NCBI RefSeq assembly: GCF_004000885.1 | Contig: NZ_BIMC01000007.1 | Coordinates: 62,001 to 126,000 of the forward strand | DNA from: Paenibacillus glucanolyticus NBRC 15330 | Lineage (GTDB): Bacteria; Bacillota; Bacilli; Paenibacillales; Paenibacillaceae | Length of the DNA stretch: 64,000 bases | Direction of reading: 5' to 3' | Shown: one piece after another, positions 17,261 to 26,272 of the stretch | How the letters are laid out: each line of letters opens with the position of its first letter | How positions within the stretch are numbered: the first letter of the stretch is position 1 | Notes under the pieces: generated by a model | Database searches by the model: none | What the model saw: the letters and a program-made list of their open reading frames with translations, nothing else | Told to the model about the DNA's origin: nothing | Translations under genes and position numbers: made by a program

Positions 17261-18022
17261 ATGAAAAAACGTTTCTCTTCTGTTCCTGCTTTTGCACTAG
17301 GCGCGATTGTCGGTGTGACGCTGACAGCGGGTACCGCCGTTGGCGCTGCTGTATATCTGAAAGCCGTCCCATCCCCTGCTAAAATTGTCGTGAACAGCTC
17401 GGAGGTCAAGCTGTCCGAACCTCCCGTTGTCATTCAGAACAAGCTGTATGTCCCTGTGCGGGACTTCTCGGAAGCGCTTGGGTATCAGGTCGGCTCTGTC
17501 GGTACCGAGGGGGTACGAATTATTCCAAAATCCTCGAACGGAGAGGCCATCCCGGTCGGCCCAACTGCACCTTCCGAGTCTGAAGGAGCACCTGCCCAAG
17601 AACGCCATTTGGTGAAAAATCTCGGGAAGCTGATCCAGGTCAACGGCGAATTGAATATGCAAAAGATTTATATTGTTATTGCTGCCGGGGAAGCCAGACT
17701 GTATTCCCAGGATGAAACAACCGGCAACGGGCTGCTGCACTATTTGATCGTAGACGGCGATTCCTCCCTATACGACCCGTTTGTTCAGATGGATGGGAAA
17801 GCCGGAGAGCTTGATTATAACCTGCGAAATTTCGACGGTCAGACACCGCTTCACCTGGCCGTCATCAACAAAAATGACTTTTACATCGACAAGCTGCTGA
17901 ACCAGCACCATGTGGATGCCTCAATCCAAGATGCGTCCGGTAAAACGGCGCTGGACTATGCCGAAAAGGACAGCAAGCAGTACAAAGCGCTGACAGCTTA
18001 CCTAGACAAGAACAGTAAGTGA
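17261..18022 (+). CDS. Exported stalk-domain protein with ankyrin repeats
   Basis: A 253-residue protein. An N-terminal signal or anchor (FALGAIVGVTLTAGTAVGAAVYL) is followed by a copper-amine-oxidase-N-like 'stalk' domain (VVIQNKLYVPVRDFSEALGY), which is common in Paenibacillus surface proteins. The C-terminal half has one clear ankyrin repeat (GQTPLHLAVINKNDFYIDKLL) followed by a partial one (ASGKTALDYA). The combination suggests an extracellular protein-binding role. The ribosome site GGGAGG lies 8 nt upstream. Confidence 0.75.
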   Translation: MKKRFSSVPAFALGAIVGVTLTAGTAVGAAVYLKAVPSPAKIVVNSSEVKLSEPPVVIQNKLYVPVRDFSEALGYQVGSVGTEGVRIIPKSSNGEAIPVGPTAPSESEGAPAQERHLVKNLGKLIQVNGELNMQKIYIVIAAGEARLYSQDETTGNGLLHYLIVDGDSSLYDPFVQMDGKAGELDYNLRNFDGQTPLHLAVINKNDFYIDKLLNQHHVDASIQDASGKTALDYAEKDSKQYKALTAYLDKNSK

Positions 18023-18138
18023 TACAAGGCGCTAACTGCTTGCCTAATGATATATGGATGCTGAATATCGCTTGCTTGAGCCCACTGCTTCTGGTGCTCA
18101 GGCACACTCCCTTGTCGTACCTACAGTTTGATACAAAG

Positions 18139-18167
18139 AGCCCGCTCAACTTGGCGGGCTTTTGCTT
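18139..18167 (+). terminator. Terminator
   Basis: Stem AGCCCGC / GCGGGCT with an 8-nt loop, followed by TTTTGCTTTTGC, 116 bp after the stalk/ankyrin gene. Confidence 0.7.
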
Positions 18168-18242
18168 TTGCTTATTTGCTTTTACTTTTGCCTTTGCCTT
18201 TGCGCTTTTCGAGCTTGGGCCTGCCTCCATTATTATATCCCT

Positions 18243-18269
18243 TGTAACTTTTTGCTCCGGTTATACGTG
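18243..18269 (+). promoter_or_regulatory. ECF-type promoter, probably autoregulatory
   Basis: TGTAAC (18243-18248) and CGTG (18266-18269) are separated by 17 bp, the layout of SigM/SigW-type promoters (TGAAAC / CGTC). It lies directly before an ECF sigma gene, as expected for autoregulation. Confidence 0.5.
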
Positions 18270-18289
18270 TTTCATATAGAGAGGAGGAC

Positions 18290-18790
18290 ATGAAACTGAA
18301 CAGTCTGGAGTCGATTTATCAACATTATGTGAAAGACGTTTACCGTTACTTGTACTCCCTCTCTTATGACCACCATACGGCAGAGGACCTGGTTCAGGAA
18401 ACCTTCTACCGGGCTTATCTGTATCTGGAGGATTGGAAGGAAGAACGAATCAAGCCATGGCTATTTCGGGTTGCCCATAATGCTTATGTGGATTATCAAC
18501 GCAAAGCCAGCCGCAGTACCGTGAAGGAAGCTGTTTTTTTCGAACAGGTGGTTGACCGTGATACGCCGGAGAACACCCTCCTACAGCAAGAAGTCCGGCA
18601 TGAAATCGGCCAGATGCTGACGGCTATTCCGGAGAATCAGCGCCAGGCGATTATCTTGGTGGATTTTCATCAATTCACCTACCAGGAGGCGGCGGATATT
18701 ATGGGCATCACCTTATCCCATATCAAGATTTTGCTATTTCGGGCCAGACAGCGGCTGCGAGACATGAAACGAAAGGAAGAGACGTTATGA
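18290..18790 (+). CDS. ECF sigma-70 factor (SigM-like)
   Basis: A 166-residue sigma factor with region 2 (YQHYVKDVYRYLYSLSYDHHTAEDLVQETFYRAY, given in part) and region 4 (IPENQRQAIILVDFHQFTYQ, then EAADIMGITLSHIKILLFRA). It directs RNA polymerase to stress promoters when released from its anti-sigma factor. AGAGGAGG precedes the ATG. Its stop overlaps the start of the anti-sigma gene by 4 nt (ATGA), which keeps the two proteins balanced. Confidence 0.9.
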   Translation: MKLNSLESIYQHYVKDVYRYLYSLSYDHHTAEDLVQETFYRAYLYLEDWKEERIKPWLFRVAHNAYVDYQRKASRSTVKEAVFFEQVVDRDTPENTLLQQEVRHEIGQMLTAIPENQRQAIILVDFHQFTYQEAADIMGITLSHIKILLFRARQRLRDMKRKEETL

Positions 18791-20043
18791 GCGAAGAATT
18801 CAAGCAGCGACTGAAGGATTACGCAGACGGCCGTTTGAGTGACGAGGAAAAATTCGAAGTCGAGCGGGAAATGGAAAAGCTGGAAGAATACCAGGCTTTC
18901 CTGGATGAATGGATGGATAATACAGGCTCTAATAATGCTATGCCCAAGCGCCCCGACGATCAAAGCGCCCTCTCCCCCAAAAAAGAAAAGCGGATCGTCC
19001 GCCGAGGCAAATGGAGAGCACGGGTCTCCAACACGCTGACGGTATTATCCTTGCTTCTGATTGTTACGGTCATTAGTTCCATTGTAACGGCGCTATTTTA
19101 TAGTGCTGGCGACCCGGACCGAACCGATAAATACCGGGATGCCATTGCTTCCGCCATCTCGATCTCCAAACCTAACATAGATGTTTCGCTAAGCAGTCAG
19201 GGCAAAACCTTCTTCAGTCAGGAAATGTCCGGGGACATGCTCAAACAAGTAGGGAGTGAACGGGTTGCAGTGGGTCAATACACCGTCAACTTCCTGTTTG
19301 GACTGCCGTCGGTCGAAATGGATTGGAGAGATGGCAGCTCGGGTTCGTCACAGATTTTCTATCGTCCAAAAGATAGCTCAGAGACTTCTTCTGCAGGCGA
19401 AGAGGAAGCTGAACGAGAAAAGCTTGAGGAACCAAAGAGCGGTGACTCTTCCACCAAGAGCGGTGACTGGTCCCGGCTTGAAAAACTGCCGGAGGGTACT
19501 GTAGCCGAGGCCTATGTTTCATTTAACCGTTTCTTCACAACCGACGAGCTGCTGAAGCAATTTGAGAACCGGAATATGGAGTCCGTCTGGTTTGCGGTTG
19601 ACAACGGACCGGATACCCGATTCGGTGGGGAAGACGAAGTAATCTCGAATCCCATCGGCTTCCCGGCTTACCCTGTCTGGCATCATGACGACTTGACCGT
19701 GACCTCCTATAAGGAAGAAAAAAGAGGCTGGTTCGGCAAAGTCGTGTCCAGTGGCGGACACTACCCTTCAGTAGAAACCTACGGGGACGGGGAGCTTCGG
19801 AATGAGCATTTCAAGAAATCGCTGCGGCTTCTGCAGGAGTACAAACTGATTGCCGAGCGGGTTGCTCCGTTCGTGGACGTAGACGCTTCCTTAGCTTATG
19901 TGGAGCAAAACGGCGTTCACCTCTATGGCGCTGTCATAACCGGCCCCGTCAAGGAACTGCTCACCCTCCGGGAGGTCTCCTGGGTGCGTGACCTGCAGGT
20001 CGGGGAAGTACAGCTGTGGAATTGGAACGATTCACGTGAATGA
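18787..20043 (+). CDS. Membrane anti-sigma factor with sigma-factor-regulator domains
   Basis: A 418-residue protein. The cytoplasmic N-terminus (about 75 residues) opens with a charged, acidic helix likely to bind the sigma factor. One membrane segment (TLTVLSLLLIVTVISSIVTAL) follows near residue 80, then a large outer domain. The layout matches the YhdL-type anti-SigM proteins (Sigma_reg_N and Sigma_reg_C domains). A Glu/Ser-rich linker sits mid-way (SAGEEEAEREKLEEPKSGD). It is translationally coupled to the sigma gene before it. Confidence 0.85.
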   Translation: MSEEFKQRLKDYADGRLSDEEKFEVEREMEKLEEYQAFLDEWMDNTGSNNAMPKRPDDQSALSPKKEKRIVRRGKWRARVSNTLTVLSLLLIVTVISSIVTALFYSAGDPDRTDKYRDAIASAISISKPNIDVSLSSQGKTFFSQEMSGDMLKQVGSERVAVGQYTVNFLFGLPSVEMDWRDGSSGSSQIFYRPKDSSETSSAGEEEAEREKLEEPKSGDSSTKSGDWSRLEKLPEGTVAEAYVSFNRFFTTDELLKQFENRNMESVWFAVDNGPDTRFGGEDEVISNPIGFPAYPVWHHDDLTVTSYKEEKRGWFGKVVSSGGHYPSVETYGDGELRNEHFKKSLRLLQEYKLIAERVAPFVDVDASLAYVEQNGVHLYGAVITGPVKELLTLREVSWVRDLQVGEVQLWNWNDSRE

Positions 20044-20101
20044 TGACTATCCTGTTACAGGAATTAGGATGAAATGACAGATCATATATCATCGTTACCT
20101 C

Positions 20102-20147
20102 ATCCCGGGTCTCCCGCTTCTGAGAGGAATCCGGGATTTTTTTATTA
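20102..20147 (+). terminator. Terminator of the sigma/anti-sigma operon
   Basis: Stem ATCCCGG / CCGGGAT closing an inner GTCTC / GAGAG pairing, followed by a run of seven T. Confidence 0.8.
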
Positions 20148-20166
20148 TTCATATAAATAATTCAGA

Positions 20167-20361
20167 TCATAAAGGATCTTCATCCTTATCGCTGCTCTCA
20201 TGCGACAAAGCCTCCATTCGCTGCTGCTTCTCCCGCTCCTCCCGTAATTTACGATCCCTCTCCATCGCTTCCGCAATGTAATCGCGCGGTTTAAGCTTGC
20301 CGTTTATGTGCAGCAGAATGCCGATGATAATGAGCTGTAATAATACAATAACAACCAGCAT
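20167..20361 (-). CDS. Small single-pass membrane protein, unknown function
   Basis: A 64-residue protein with an N-terminal membrane segment (LVVIVLLQLIIIGILLHI) and a highly charged cytoplasmic tail rich in Arg/Glu (ERDRKLREEREKQQ) that probably forms a coiled helix. AAAGGAGAGG lies 6 nt before the ATG. It is convergent with the anti-sigma gene and appears alone. Confidence 0.7.
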   Translation of the reverse strand: MLVVIVLLQLIIIGILLHINGKLKPRDYIAEAMERDRKLREEREKQQRMEALSHESSDKDEDPL

Positions 20362-20570
20362 GTGGCCTCTCCTTTAGATTTCGCATGTTAAAATTTCTCC
20401 ATCAATATAACACTTTCCGATCTATAAAGTTAGTCCTATTCACAGTATCAAGCTCCCTTTCAATGGCTGCCAGCCCATGTCTCATCCATATCCTGCGCTT
20501 TGCCAGACTTGCGAGAATCCGGTAAACTGGTTAAGACTATAACCGAAATACGAAATGATTGGTGAATTTC

Positions 20571-23030
20571 ATGACATCCATACCCTTTTATAAACGCCCG
20601 TACGGCGGTGAGCGTCAGGATATTCCGTTTGCCAAGCTGGCTTCCTTCGAGAACAGCCAGGACCTGATCAGCGATGACGCGCCGGATGCGGCTTTTTTTC
20701 GCGGCTTGGAATCGCAGGGGCTGCTGCTGAACCGAGCCCAGATCCAGGCCGTACGACATACGCAAGGACCGCTGCTCACGCTTGCCGGAGCCGGCTCCGG
20801 CAAGACTTCCGTGCTGGTAAGCCGGACAGGCTACCTCATCGCTGCCCAGAGGGTCGATCCTGCTTCCATCCTGCTGGTCACCTTCTCATCCAAGGCAGCA
20901 GCCGAGATGAAGGAGCGTATTATGGCGCTTCCCGGCCTGAGAGCTAATGAAACCGCCAAGGTAACGGCAAGAACTTTTCACTCCTTTTTCCTGTACCTGC
21001 TGCGAACGCGAGGTTACAAACAAGAAATTCTCAGCAACTCCAGGCATCAGCAATTCATTATGAAGCGAATCCTGCGGGAAATGGGATTACAGGACAGCTA
21101 CGAGGCGGAAACCCTGCTCTCGCTGTGGTCCGCTTACAGGATGAGTTTGACCGGTCTTGACGACTTGTCCGTGAAAACCCCTGCCGAAGTGGAGCAAAGA
21201 CAAATCTTCGCCCGATATGAAGCATGGAAGGAAGATCATGGCCAGATGGATTTTGACGATATTCTGGTCTTATCCTACCGTCTGCTGTCTAATGACCCCG
21301 GACTTCTTGCCTCCCTTCAGCGGCGGTATCGTTATGTCATGGTCGACGAGTTTCAGGATACAGGACTGCTGCCTTATGAGCTGCTGAAGAAAATCGTCGC
21401 TCCCCACCGCAACCTGATGGTGGTCGGTGACGATGACCAGACCATATACGGCTTCAACGGCGCGCGCAACGAATTCATTCTGGAATTCGACCAGACGTTC
21501 CCCGGGGCCAAGGTGGTGACGCTGGATATTAATTATCGCTCCCTCTCCTCGATTGTCGGGCTCGGGAATGAAATGATTCGCGTCAATGAACGCCGCCGGC
21601 CCAAGCAGCTTCGGTCCACCCGCAAGAGCAGCGGCGTGCCGCTGTATCTTCGTCCCGGCGATCCCGACCAAGAAGCGGAGCTGCTCCTGACCCATATCAC
21701 CGCGCAGGTTCAGGAGCATGGGAAGCCATATCGTGATCATGCGATTCTGTACCGGACCGCGAATAACAGCCGAGCGATCTTCGAGCAGCTCGTGATGCGG
21801 GAGATTCCGTTCATTCATTACGAGAACGGAGATCTGTTCTATGAGCAGTGGATTGTCAAACCGCTCATGGACCATCTGCGGCTGTCGCTGGACCGCCGCA
21901 ATTTCACGGCGATGGAGGGTATGCTCCACACGCTTTACATCAACCGGGACAAGGGCATGGCCTTCATCCGGCAGCAGGATGCTCCGCGTCCCAAGAAAGG
22001 TCCTCTTTCCCACCTGCTCACGTTTCCCGGTCTTAAGGATTTTCAGATCGAGAATATAAGGACGCGCTCCAAGCTCATCAAGGGACTTAAGGCGATGGAG
22101 CCCCTTCAAGCCGTGCAGGAAATGAGGCGGCAATTCTACGACAAATTTCTGGAGGCGGACGAGCGTCAGGAGATGACCCTCCATAAGGAATTTATACAGG
22201 AGGGACTCGATGAACTGGAGGCTTCGGCAAAGCGCTTCAGCGAAATCAGCGAATTCGTCGAGTTTGTCGACCGGCTGATCATCGTTCATAAGGAAATGGC
22301 GGCTATGAAACGGGACGAGCACGCAGATGCGGTCCGGTTAATGACCATCCATAAATCCAAGGGGCTGGAGTTTCCCTCGGTCTGTCTCATCGGGGCAAGC
22401 GAAGGCATCCTCCCGCATACGTCGGCTCTGGATGCTGAGCGCAGGGACGATCAGCGCCCTCTATCGGGCAAAGAGGATAAGGCGCTTGACGCGCTGGAAG
22501 AAGAGCGGAGATTGGCTTATGTAGCCATCACAAGAGCACGGGATGAATTGATTATCAGTTCACCCGGCTTTTATCGGGGACGGAAAGCGGAGGTTTCCCG
22601 CTTCTTCCGGGATGTGTTCCTCACAGATGAACAGAGCAAGCAAGGCAACAGCATACCTGGCAAGGTCGGTGGATCGATGGCCCGCCCATCCTTTACGGCT
22701 AAACGGACGATTAGCATAGAAGCCTCGGCCAAGCACTCATCCCTGTCCCCTTCTGCCAGACCAGCCCTTGCGAGTGCTGCTGGCCATAGAAACCAGAGCT
22801 CGCGCTCGGTCTCGGCTTCCAGCTCGCTCAGTCAGACTGCCAGCGTTGCTACAGAGATCGTTGATGTGTGGCTGTGCACCAGCCCAAACTGTAAGGGCTG
22901 GCAGCGGGTCAGCACCCCTACCTCTGCTAACATACGAGACCGGGAGAACAAGTCCTGTCCCCTATGCCAATCGCCTATGAAACGGGGGCAAAAAGAGGTC
23001 CCGGTGCATCAAAGGCGCCCAAATTCGTAA
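20571..23030 (+). CDS. UvrD/Rep-type ATP-dependent DNA helicase with C-terminal zinc ribbon
   Basis: About 819 residues of a superfamily 1A helicase. Motif I is GAGSGKT near residue 73, motif II VDEFQDTG, motif III GDDDQTIYGFNGA, motif V MTIHKSKGLEF and motif VI VAITRARDEL; all look intact. The C-terminus, after a Ser-rich linker, carries CTSPNC and CPLC, a likely zinc ribbon. It resembles B. subtilis YjcD more than PcrA by this tail and by the long N-terminal lead before motif I, but this is judged by eye. The ATG at 20571 follows TGGTGA; TTG and GTG lie slightly upstream in frame. Confidence 0.88.
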   Translation: MTSIPFYKRPYGGERQDIPFAKLASFENSQDLISDDAPDAAFFRGLESQGLLLNRAQIQAVRHTQGPLLTLAGAGSGKTSVLVSRTGYLIAAQRVDPASILLVTFSSKAAAEMKERIMALPGLRANETAKVTARTFHSFFLYLLRTRGYKQEILSNSRHQQFIMKRILREMGLQDSYEAETLLSLWSAYRMSLTGLDDLSVKTPAEVEQRQIFARYEAWKEDHGQMDFDDILVLSYRLLSNDPGLLASLQRRYRYVMVDEFQDTGLLPYELLKKIVAPHRNLMVVGDDDQTIYGFNGARNEFILEFDQTFPGAKVVTLDINYRSLSSIVGLGNEMIRVNERRRPKQLRSTRKSSGVPLYLRPGDPDQEAELLLTHITAQVQEHGKPYRDHAILYRTANNSRAIFEQLVMREIPFIHYENGDLFYEQWIVKPLMDHLRLSLDRRNFTAMEGMLHTLYINRDKGMAFIRQQDAPRPKKGPLSHLLTFPGLKDFQIENIRTRSKLIKGLKAMEPLQAVQEMRRQFYDKFLEADERQEMTLHKEFIQEGLDELEASAKRFSEISEFVEFVDRLIIVHKEMAAMKRDEHADAVRLMTIHKSKGLEFPSVCLIGASEGILPHTSALDAERRDDQRPLSGKEDKALDALEEERRLAYVAITRARDELIISSPGFYRGRKAEVSRFFRDVFLTDEQSKQGNSIPGKVGGSMARPSFTAKRTISIEASAKHSSLSPSARPALASAAGHRNQSSRSVSASSSLSQTASVATEIVDVWLCTSPNCKGWQRVSTPTSANIRDRENKSCPLCQSPMKRGQKEVPVHQRRPNS

Positions 23031-23051
23031 TGTTGGAAAAACATCATGATC

Positions 23052-23104
23052 AAAAAAGACTGAGCCTTCCCCGTTCTTCATCGAACGGTCAGGTTCAGTC
23101 CTTT
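23052..23104 (-). terminator. Terminator between convergent helicase and mutase genes
   Basis: Stem GACTGAGCCT / AGGTTCAGTC with an inner CCGTTC / GAACGG helix. The minus strand ends in TTTTTT, so it ends the mutase transcript; the helicase side has CCTTTATT and may use it too. Confidence 0.85.
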
Positions 23105-23116
23105 ATTCTACTTTCT

Positions 23117-24844
23117 CTATTTCTGAAACGGCTCGATATAGGCATCAATTCGAGCCATGACATCTTGAGTAAGCGCAGCGATCCTCGCCTGTGCCTCCTC
23201 ATTGGTGCTTCCCTGAGCTGCAAAATACATCTTGATCTTCGGTTCCGTGCCGGATGGGCGAAGACAGAACCAGCTTCCATCTGCGAGACGGAACTTCAGC
23301 ACATTCTCTTGCGGCAGATCATACAGTCCCAGGCTGAAATCCTCGATTTGACTAAGCTCGATACCCCCTACTTCATTTGGTGCCGATTCGCGCCAAGCGC
23401 TCATGATGCCCCCAATCAGCTGTACGCCTTGAATGCCCTTAAGCGTTCTGGTCTCCAGCTTCTCGGCAAAATAGCCATAGGTATCGTAGAGTTCCTGGAG
23501 CACTTCATATAAGGACTTGCCCTGCGCTTTATAATAAGCGCCAGCCTCCGCAATGAGCATTGCGGCAACGACAGCGTCCTTGTCACGGGCATAATTACCG
23601 GCAAGATAGCCGTAACTCTCCTCATAGCCAAAAATACATTCAAATTCTCCGGTTTTCTCAAACTGCGTCATTTTCTCACCAATATATTTAAACCCGGTCA
23701 GCGTATTAAATACGGACATTCCATAAGCTGCTGCTATGGCAGCTCCCATCTCACTGGTTACAATCGTTTTGATGATAGCACCGTTCTCCGGCAGCGTTCC
23801 TTTTTGCTTCATGGATTCTAGCAAGTAGTGCAACATGATAGCGCCCGACTGATTACCGCTGAGGATAAAATACTCCTCTTGATCGTCTTGAATCACAGCG
23901 CCCATACGGTCGGCATCCGGATCGGTACCGAGGATGAGGTCGGCGCCGCACGCCTTAGCCTGGGTGATGGCCAACTCAAACGCGGCATGCTCTTCCGGAT
24001 TAGGCGATTGTACGGTTGAGAAATCGGCATCCGGCTGCTCTTGTTCGGGCACGATATCCACATGCTGAAATCCAAGATGCTGCAGCACTGCACGTACGGG
24101 AACATTACCAGTTCCGTGCAGGGGCGTAAATACAATCCGGTAATCGCCGCTCGCTTCACGAATGATTTCGGGATTTTGGCTCACACCTGCAACAGCAAGG
24201 GTATACGCATCATCAATCTCTTGGCCGAGCCATACGAGCAAGCCCTGGGCTTCGGCCTCTACCCGATCCAGCTTAACGATCTCCTCGAAAGAGCCGATGC
24301 GTCCGATCGCTTCGATTACCCTGGAGGCCGTATCGGGTGTGATCTGCCCGCCATCCGCACCGAACACTTTATATCCGTTGTATTCCGGTGGATTGTGGCT
24401 GGCCGTAATGACTATTCCCGCCTCCGCATTCAGATGCCGAACCGCATACGACAGCTCAGGTGTCGGACGAAGTGAATCGAATACATAAGCCTTAACGCCA
24501 TTCCCGGCAAACACCAAAGCGGCTTCAAGCGCAAACTCCGGTGAGAAATGCCGGGAGTCGTAAGCGATTACTGCTGAAGGCGATTCATACTCCTCTTGCA
24601 GCACAGCAGCAAGTCCTTGCGTCGCTTTTCCCACGGTATAAATGTTGATTCGATTAGTGCCTGCGCCGATGACTCCCCGGAGTCCCCCGGTTCCGAATTC
24701 CAGATCCTTATAGAAACGATCTACGATTTCATTCTCGTTATGCGTTAATTCGCGAAGCTCGTCCTTGGACCCTTCGTCAATTACCCGGCTGCTCAGCCAT
24801 TGTTCGTAAGCCTGTATCGCTCGTTCTTGAGTTTGAATGGTCAT
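23117..24844 (-). CDS. Phospho-sugar mutase (alpha-D-phosphohexomutase family)
   Basis: A 575-residue cytoplasmic enzyme that moves phosphate between C1 and C6 of a hexose. The phosphoserine loop TASHNP (Ser149), metal loop DPDADR, sugar loop GYEESYGY and phosphate loop RPSGTEPK are all present. The length fits PgcA-type phosphoglucomutase/phosphomannomutase. The start at 24844 (MTIQTQ) follows GGAGG by about 11 nt; an ATG six codons earlier overlaps that site. It lies 43 bp behind the LacI gene on the same strand, next to a GH130 phosphorylase operon, which suggests that it converts the sugar 1-phosphate made there into the 6-phosphate. Confidence 0.92.
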   Translation of the reverse strand: MTIQTQERAIQAYEQWLSSRVIDEGSKDELRELTHNENEIVDRFYKDLEFGTGGLRGVIGAGTNRINIYTVGKATQGLAAVLQEEYESPSAVIAYDSRHFSPEFALEAALVFAGNGVKAYVFDSLRPTPELSYAVRHLNAEAGIVITASHNPPEYNGYKVFGADGGQITPDTASRVIEAIGRIGSFEEIVKLDRVEAEAQGLLVWLGQEIDDAYTLAVAGVSQNPEIIREASGDYRIVFTPLHGTGNVPVRAVLQHLGFQHVDIVPEQEQPDADFSTVQSPNPEEHAAFELAITQAKACGADLILGTDPDADRMGAVIQDDQEEYFILSGNQSGAIMLHYLLESMKQKGTLPENGAIIKTIVTSEMGAAIAAAYGMSVFNTLTGFKYIGEKMTQFEKTGEFECIFGYEESYGYLAGNYARDKDAVVAAMLIAEAGAYYKAQGKSLYEVLQELYDTYGYFAEKLETRTLKGIQGVQLIGGIMSAWRESAPNEVGGIELSQIEDFSLGLYDLPQENVLKFRLADGSWFCLRPSGTEPKIKMYFAAQGSTNEEAQARIAALTQDVMARIDAYIEPFQK

Positions 24845-24887
24845 GCTAAACTCAGCCTCCATCTTGGGAATCATCCGTTCATTATAG

Positions 24888-25919
24888 TCAATCGCGCGGG
24901 GCTGCCGTTGAATCGCGCTCAATGAGTGTTGTCGGCAGCAGCAGCTCCATGTGCGGCGCATCGGGCTGCTTCATTCGCCAGAACAGCTGCCGGATCGCTG
25001 TTTTACCGAACAGACCGAGATCTACCCCCATGGTGGTGGTCTTCGGCGTAGCCAATCTGGATAGCTGGCCATTATCAAAGCTGATAATCGAAATATCGGC
25101 CGGAATATGATAACCCATATTACGAATGGTGGAATTCACGATAAAACCAAGACCGTCATTCACACAGAACCATGCGGTTGGCTGTTCATCCAGCTCCTGC
25201 AGCCGCTTCTCCATAAACTCCTGATCTTCCTGCGCATCGCTAAGAATCCAATTCGGTTGGAGTTCCATCCCAAGTTCATAGTGGGCAAGTCTGAATCCTT
25301 CAAGGCGTTCGTAATAGCTTGGAGAGAAGGACGTATTTCCAACAAAACCAATGTCTCTATGTCCGAGCTCGTAGAGATGTTTAACGACATGATAGGCACT
25401 GAACCGGTTGTTCGTAAGAATAGCATCGGCCTGCACTTCGGGATGGTGATGATCGATAAGCACGGTAGGAATCCCCGTGTCGATTAGCGTGTTCATATAT
25501 TCGGTACTGAGATGCGAGAGGATCAGAATCCCGTCCACTTCTCTTCCCTCAATAAAAGGGGGGAGCGTCTGATCCTTCATCATCTGCTGGGAAATGGATT
25601 GAATGAGCAGCTTCTTCCCTCTCTTCTGCACTTCATTTTCTATCGTAAGGTAGATTTCCCCGAAAAAGCCCCGCATCGAGAAGGCAAAATCCGTTGCTAC
25701 AAGAGCAATACTGCCTGTAGATTCTTCCTTGTCCTCCTGGTCCGGGAATCGTTTGCGATTACCCGTATAGACATAGCCTAACTCATCCGCCGCTTGAATG
25801 ATGAGCTTGCGCGTCTCCTCGCTGACACCGCCTTTACCTGATAGTGCTTGCGAAACCGAGTTCTTGGAGATTTGCAAGTGGTCTGCGATATCCTGCATCG
25901 TAATTTTTGGCTTAGTCAA
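24888..25919 (-). CDS. LacI-family repressor of the adjacent oligosaccharide operon
   Basis: A 343-residue regulator. The N-terminal helix-turn-helix (ITMQDIADHLQISKNSVSQA) is followed by a periplasmic-binding-protein-like sugar domain (GFVGNTSFSPSYYERLEGF, SIISFDN). It is divergent from the transporter operon at 26273, and the mutase gene follows 43 bp downstream. Palindromic sites in the shared gap are its likely operators. A probable weak ribosome site (GAAAGGAACG) precedes the start. Confidence 0.9.
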   Translation of the reverse strand: MTKPKITMQDIADHLQISKNSVSQALSGKGGVSEETRKLIIQAADELGYVYTGNRKRFPDQEDKEESTGSIALVATDFAFSMRGFFGEIYLTIENEVQKRGKKLLIQSISQQMMKDQTLPPFIEGREVDGILILSHLSTEYMNTLIDTGIPTVLIDHHHPEVQADAILTNNRFSAYHVVKHLYELGHRDIGFVGNTSFSPSYYERLEGFRLAHYELGMELQPNWILSDAQEDQEFMEKRLQELDEQPTAWFCVNDGLGFIVNSTIRNMGYHIPADISIISFDNGQLSRLATPKTTTMGVDLGLFGKTAIRQLFWRMKQPDAPHMELLLPTTLIERDSTAAPRD

Positions 25920-26022
25920 GGATAACGTTCCTTTCTCTTTATAGTAAGAATAGTTGTATAGGGTGAATGGATTCTCATCATACTATACCGAAAACCATCA
26001 GAGATTTGAAAGCTTCTTGGCT

Positions 26023-26053
26023 TAACATTACAAACATTATTTTAACATTACAA
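26023..26053. promoter_or_regulatory. Two operator-like direct repeats (TAACATTACAA) 20 bp apart
   Basis: TAACATTACAA occurs at 26023-26033 and 26043-26053, exactly two helical turns apart. It matches the arm of the perfect palindrome at 26198-26213 with one base change. The sites lie about 105 bp upstream of the LacI gene and could allow looping or autoregulation. Confidence 0.5.
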
Positions 26054-26132
26054 GTTTAATGTGTAAAGTGATATATTTGTGTAATTTACCTCACAGGAAT
26101 TAATTGTTTGTTGTATTCTACATGATAAAGCG

Positions 26133-26161
26133 TTGACAAAAGCATGATTCATGAATAATAA
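26133..26161 (+). promoter_or_regulatory. Sigma-A-type promoter of the transporter operon
   Basis: TTGACA (26133-26138) and TAATAA (26156-26161) with a 17-bp spacer. A weaker cre-like sequence (ATAAAGCGTTGACA, 12 of 14 matches) overlaps the -35 element, as seen in catabolite-repressed promoters. Confidence 0.55.
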
Positions 26162-26197
26162 TGTTGATATAACGCTTTCAGTAATGAGTAATTTTAT

Positions 26198-26213
26198 TTT
26201 GTAACGTTACAAA
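26198..26213. promoter_or_regulatory. LacI-type operator palindrome
   Basis: TTTGTAACGTTACAAA is a perfect 16-bp palindrome with the central CG typical of LacI-family operators. It lies just downstream of the likely promoter and 60 bp before the binding-protein start, a position where binding blocks transcription. Confidence 0.7.
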
Positions 26214-26272
26214 GATAGCGATTTAAACTTCCGTTAATGGAAGACACATTGCATTTGGGAGGAAGGGTCAAC

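Noticed and set aside
21270..22322. A 350-codon minus-strand frame inside the helicase gene
   Set aside because: Antisense shadow of a high-GC coding sequence; no motif and no ribosome site.
26125..26138. cre site at the GH130 operon promoter
   Set aside because: Only 12 of 14 positions match, and the first two bases fail; kept as a remark in the promoter entry, not as a feature.
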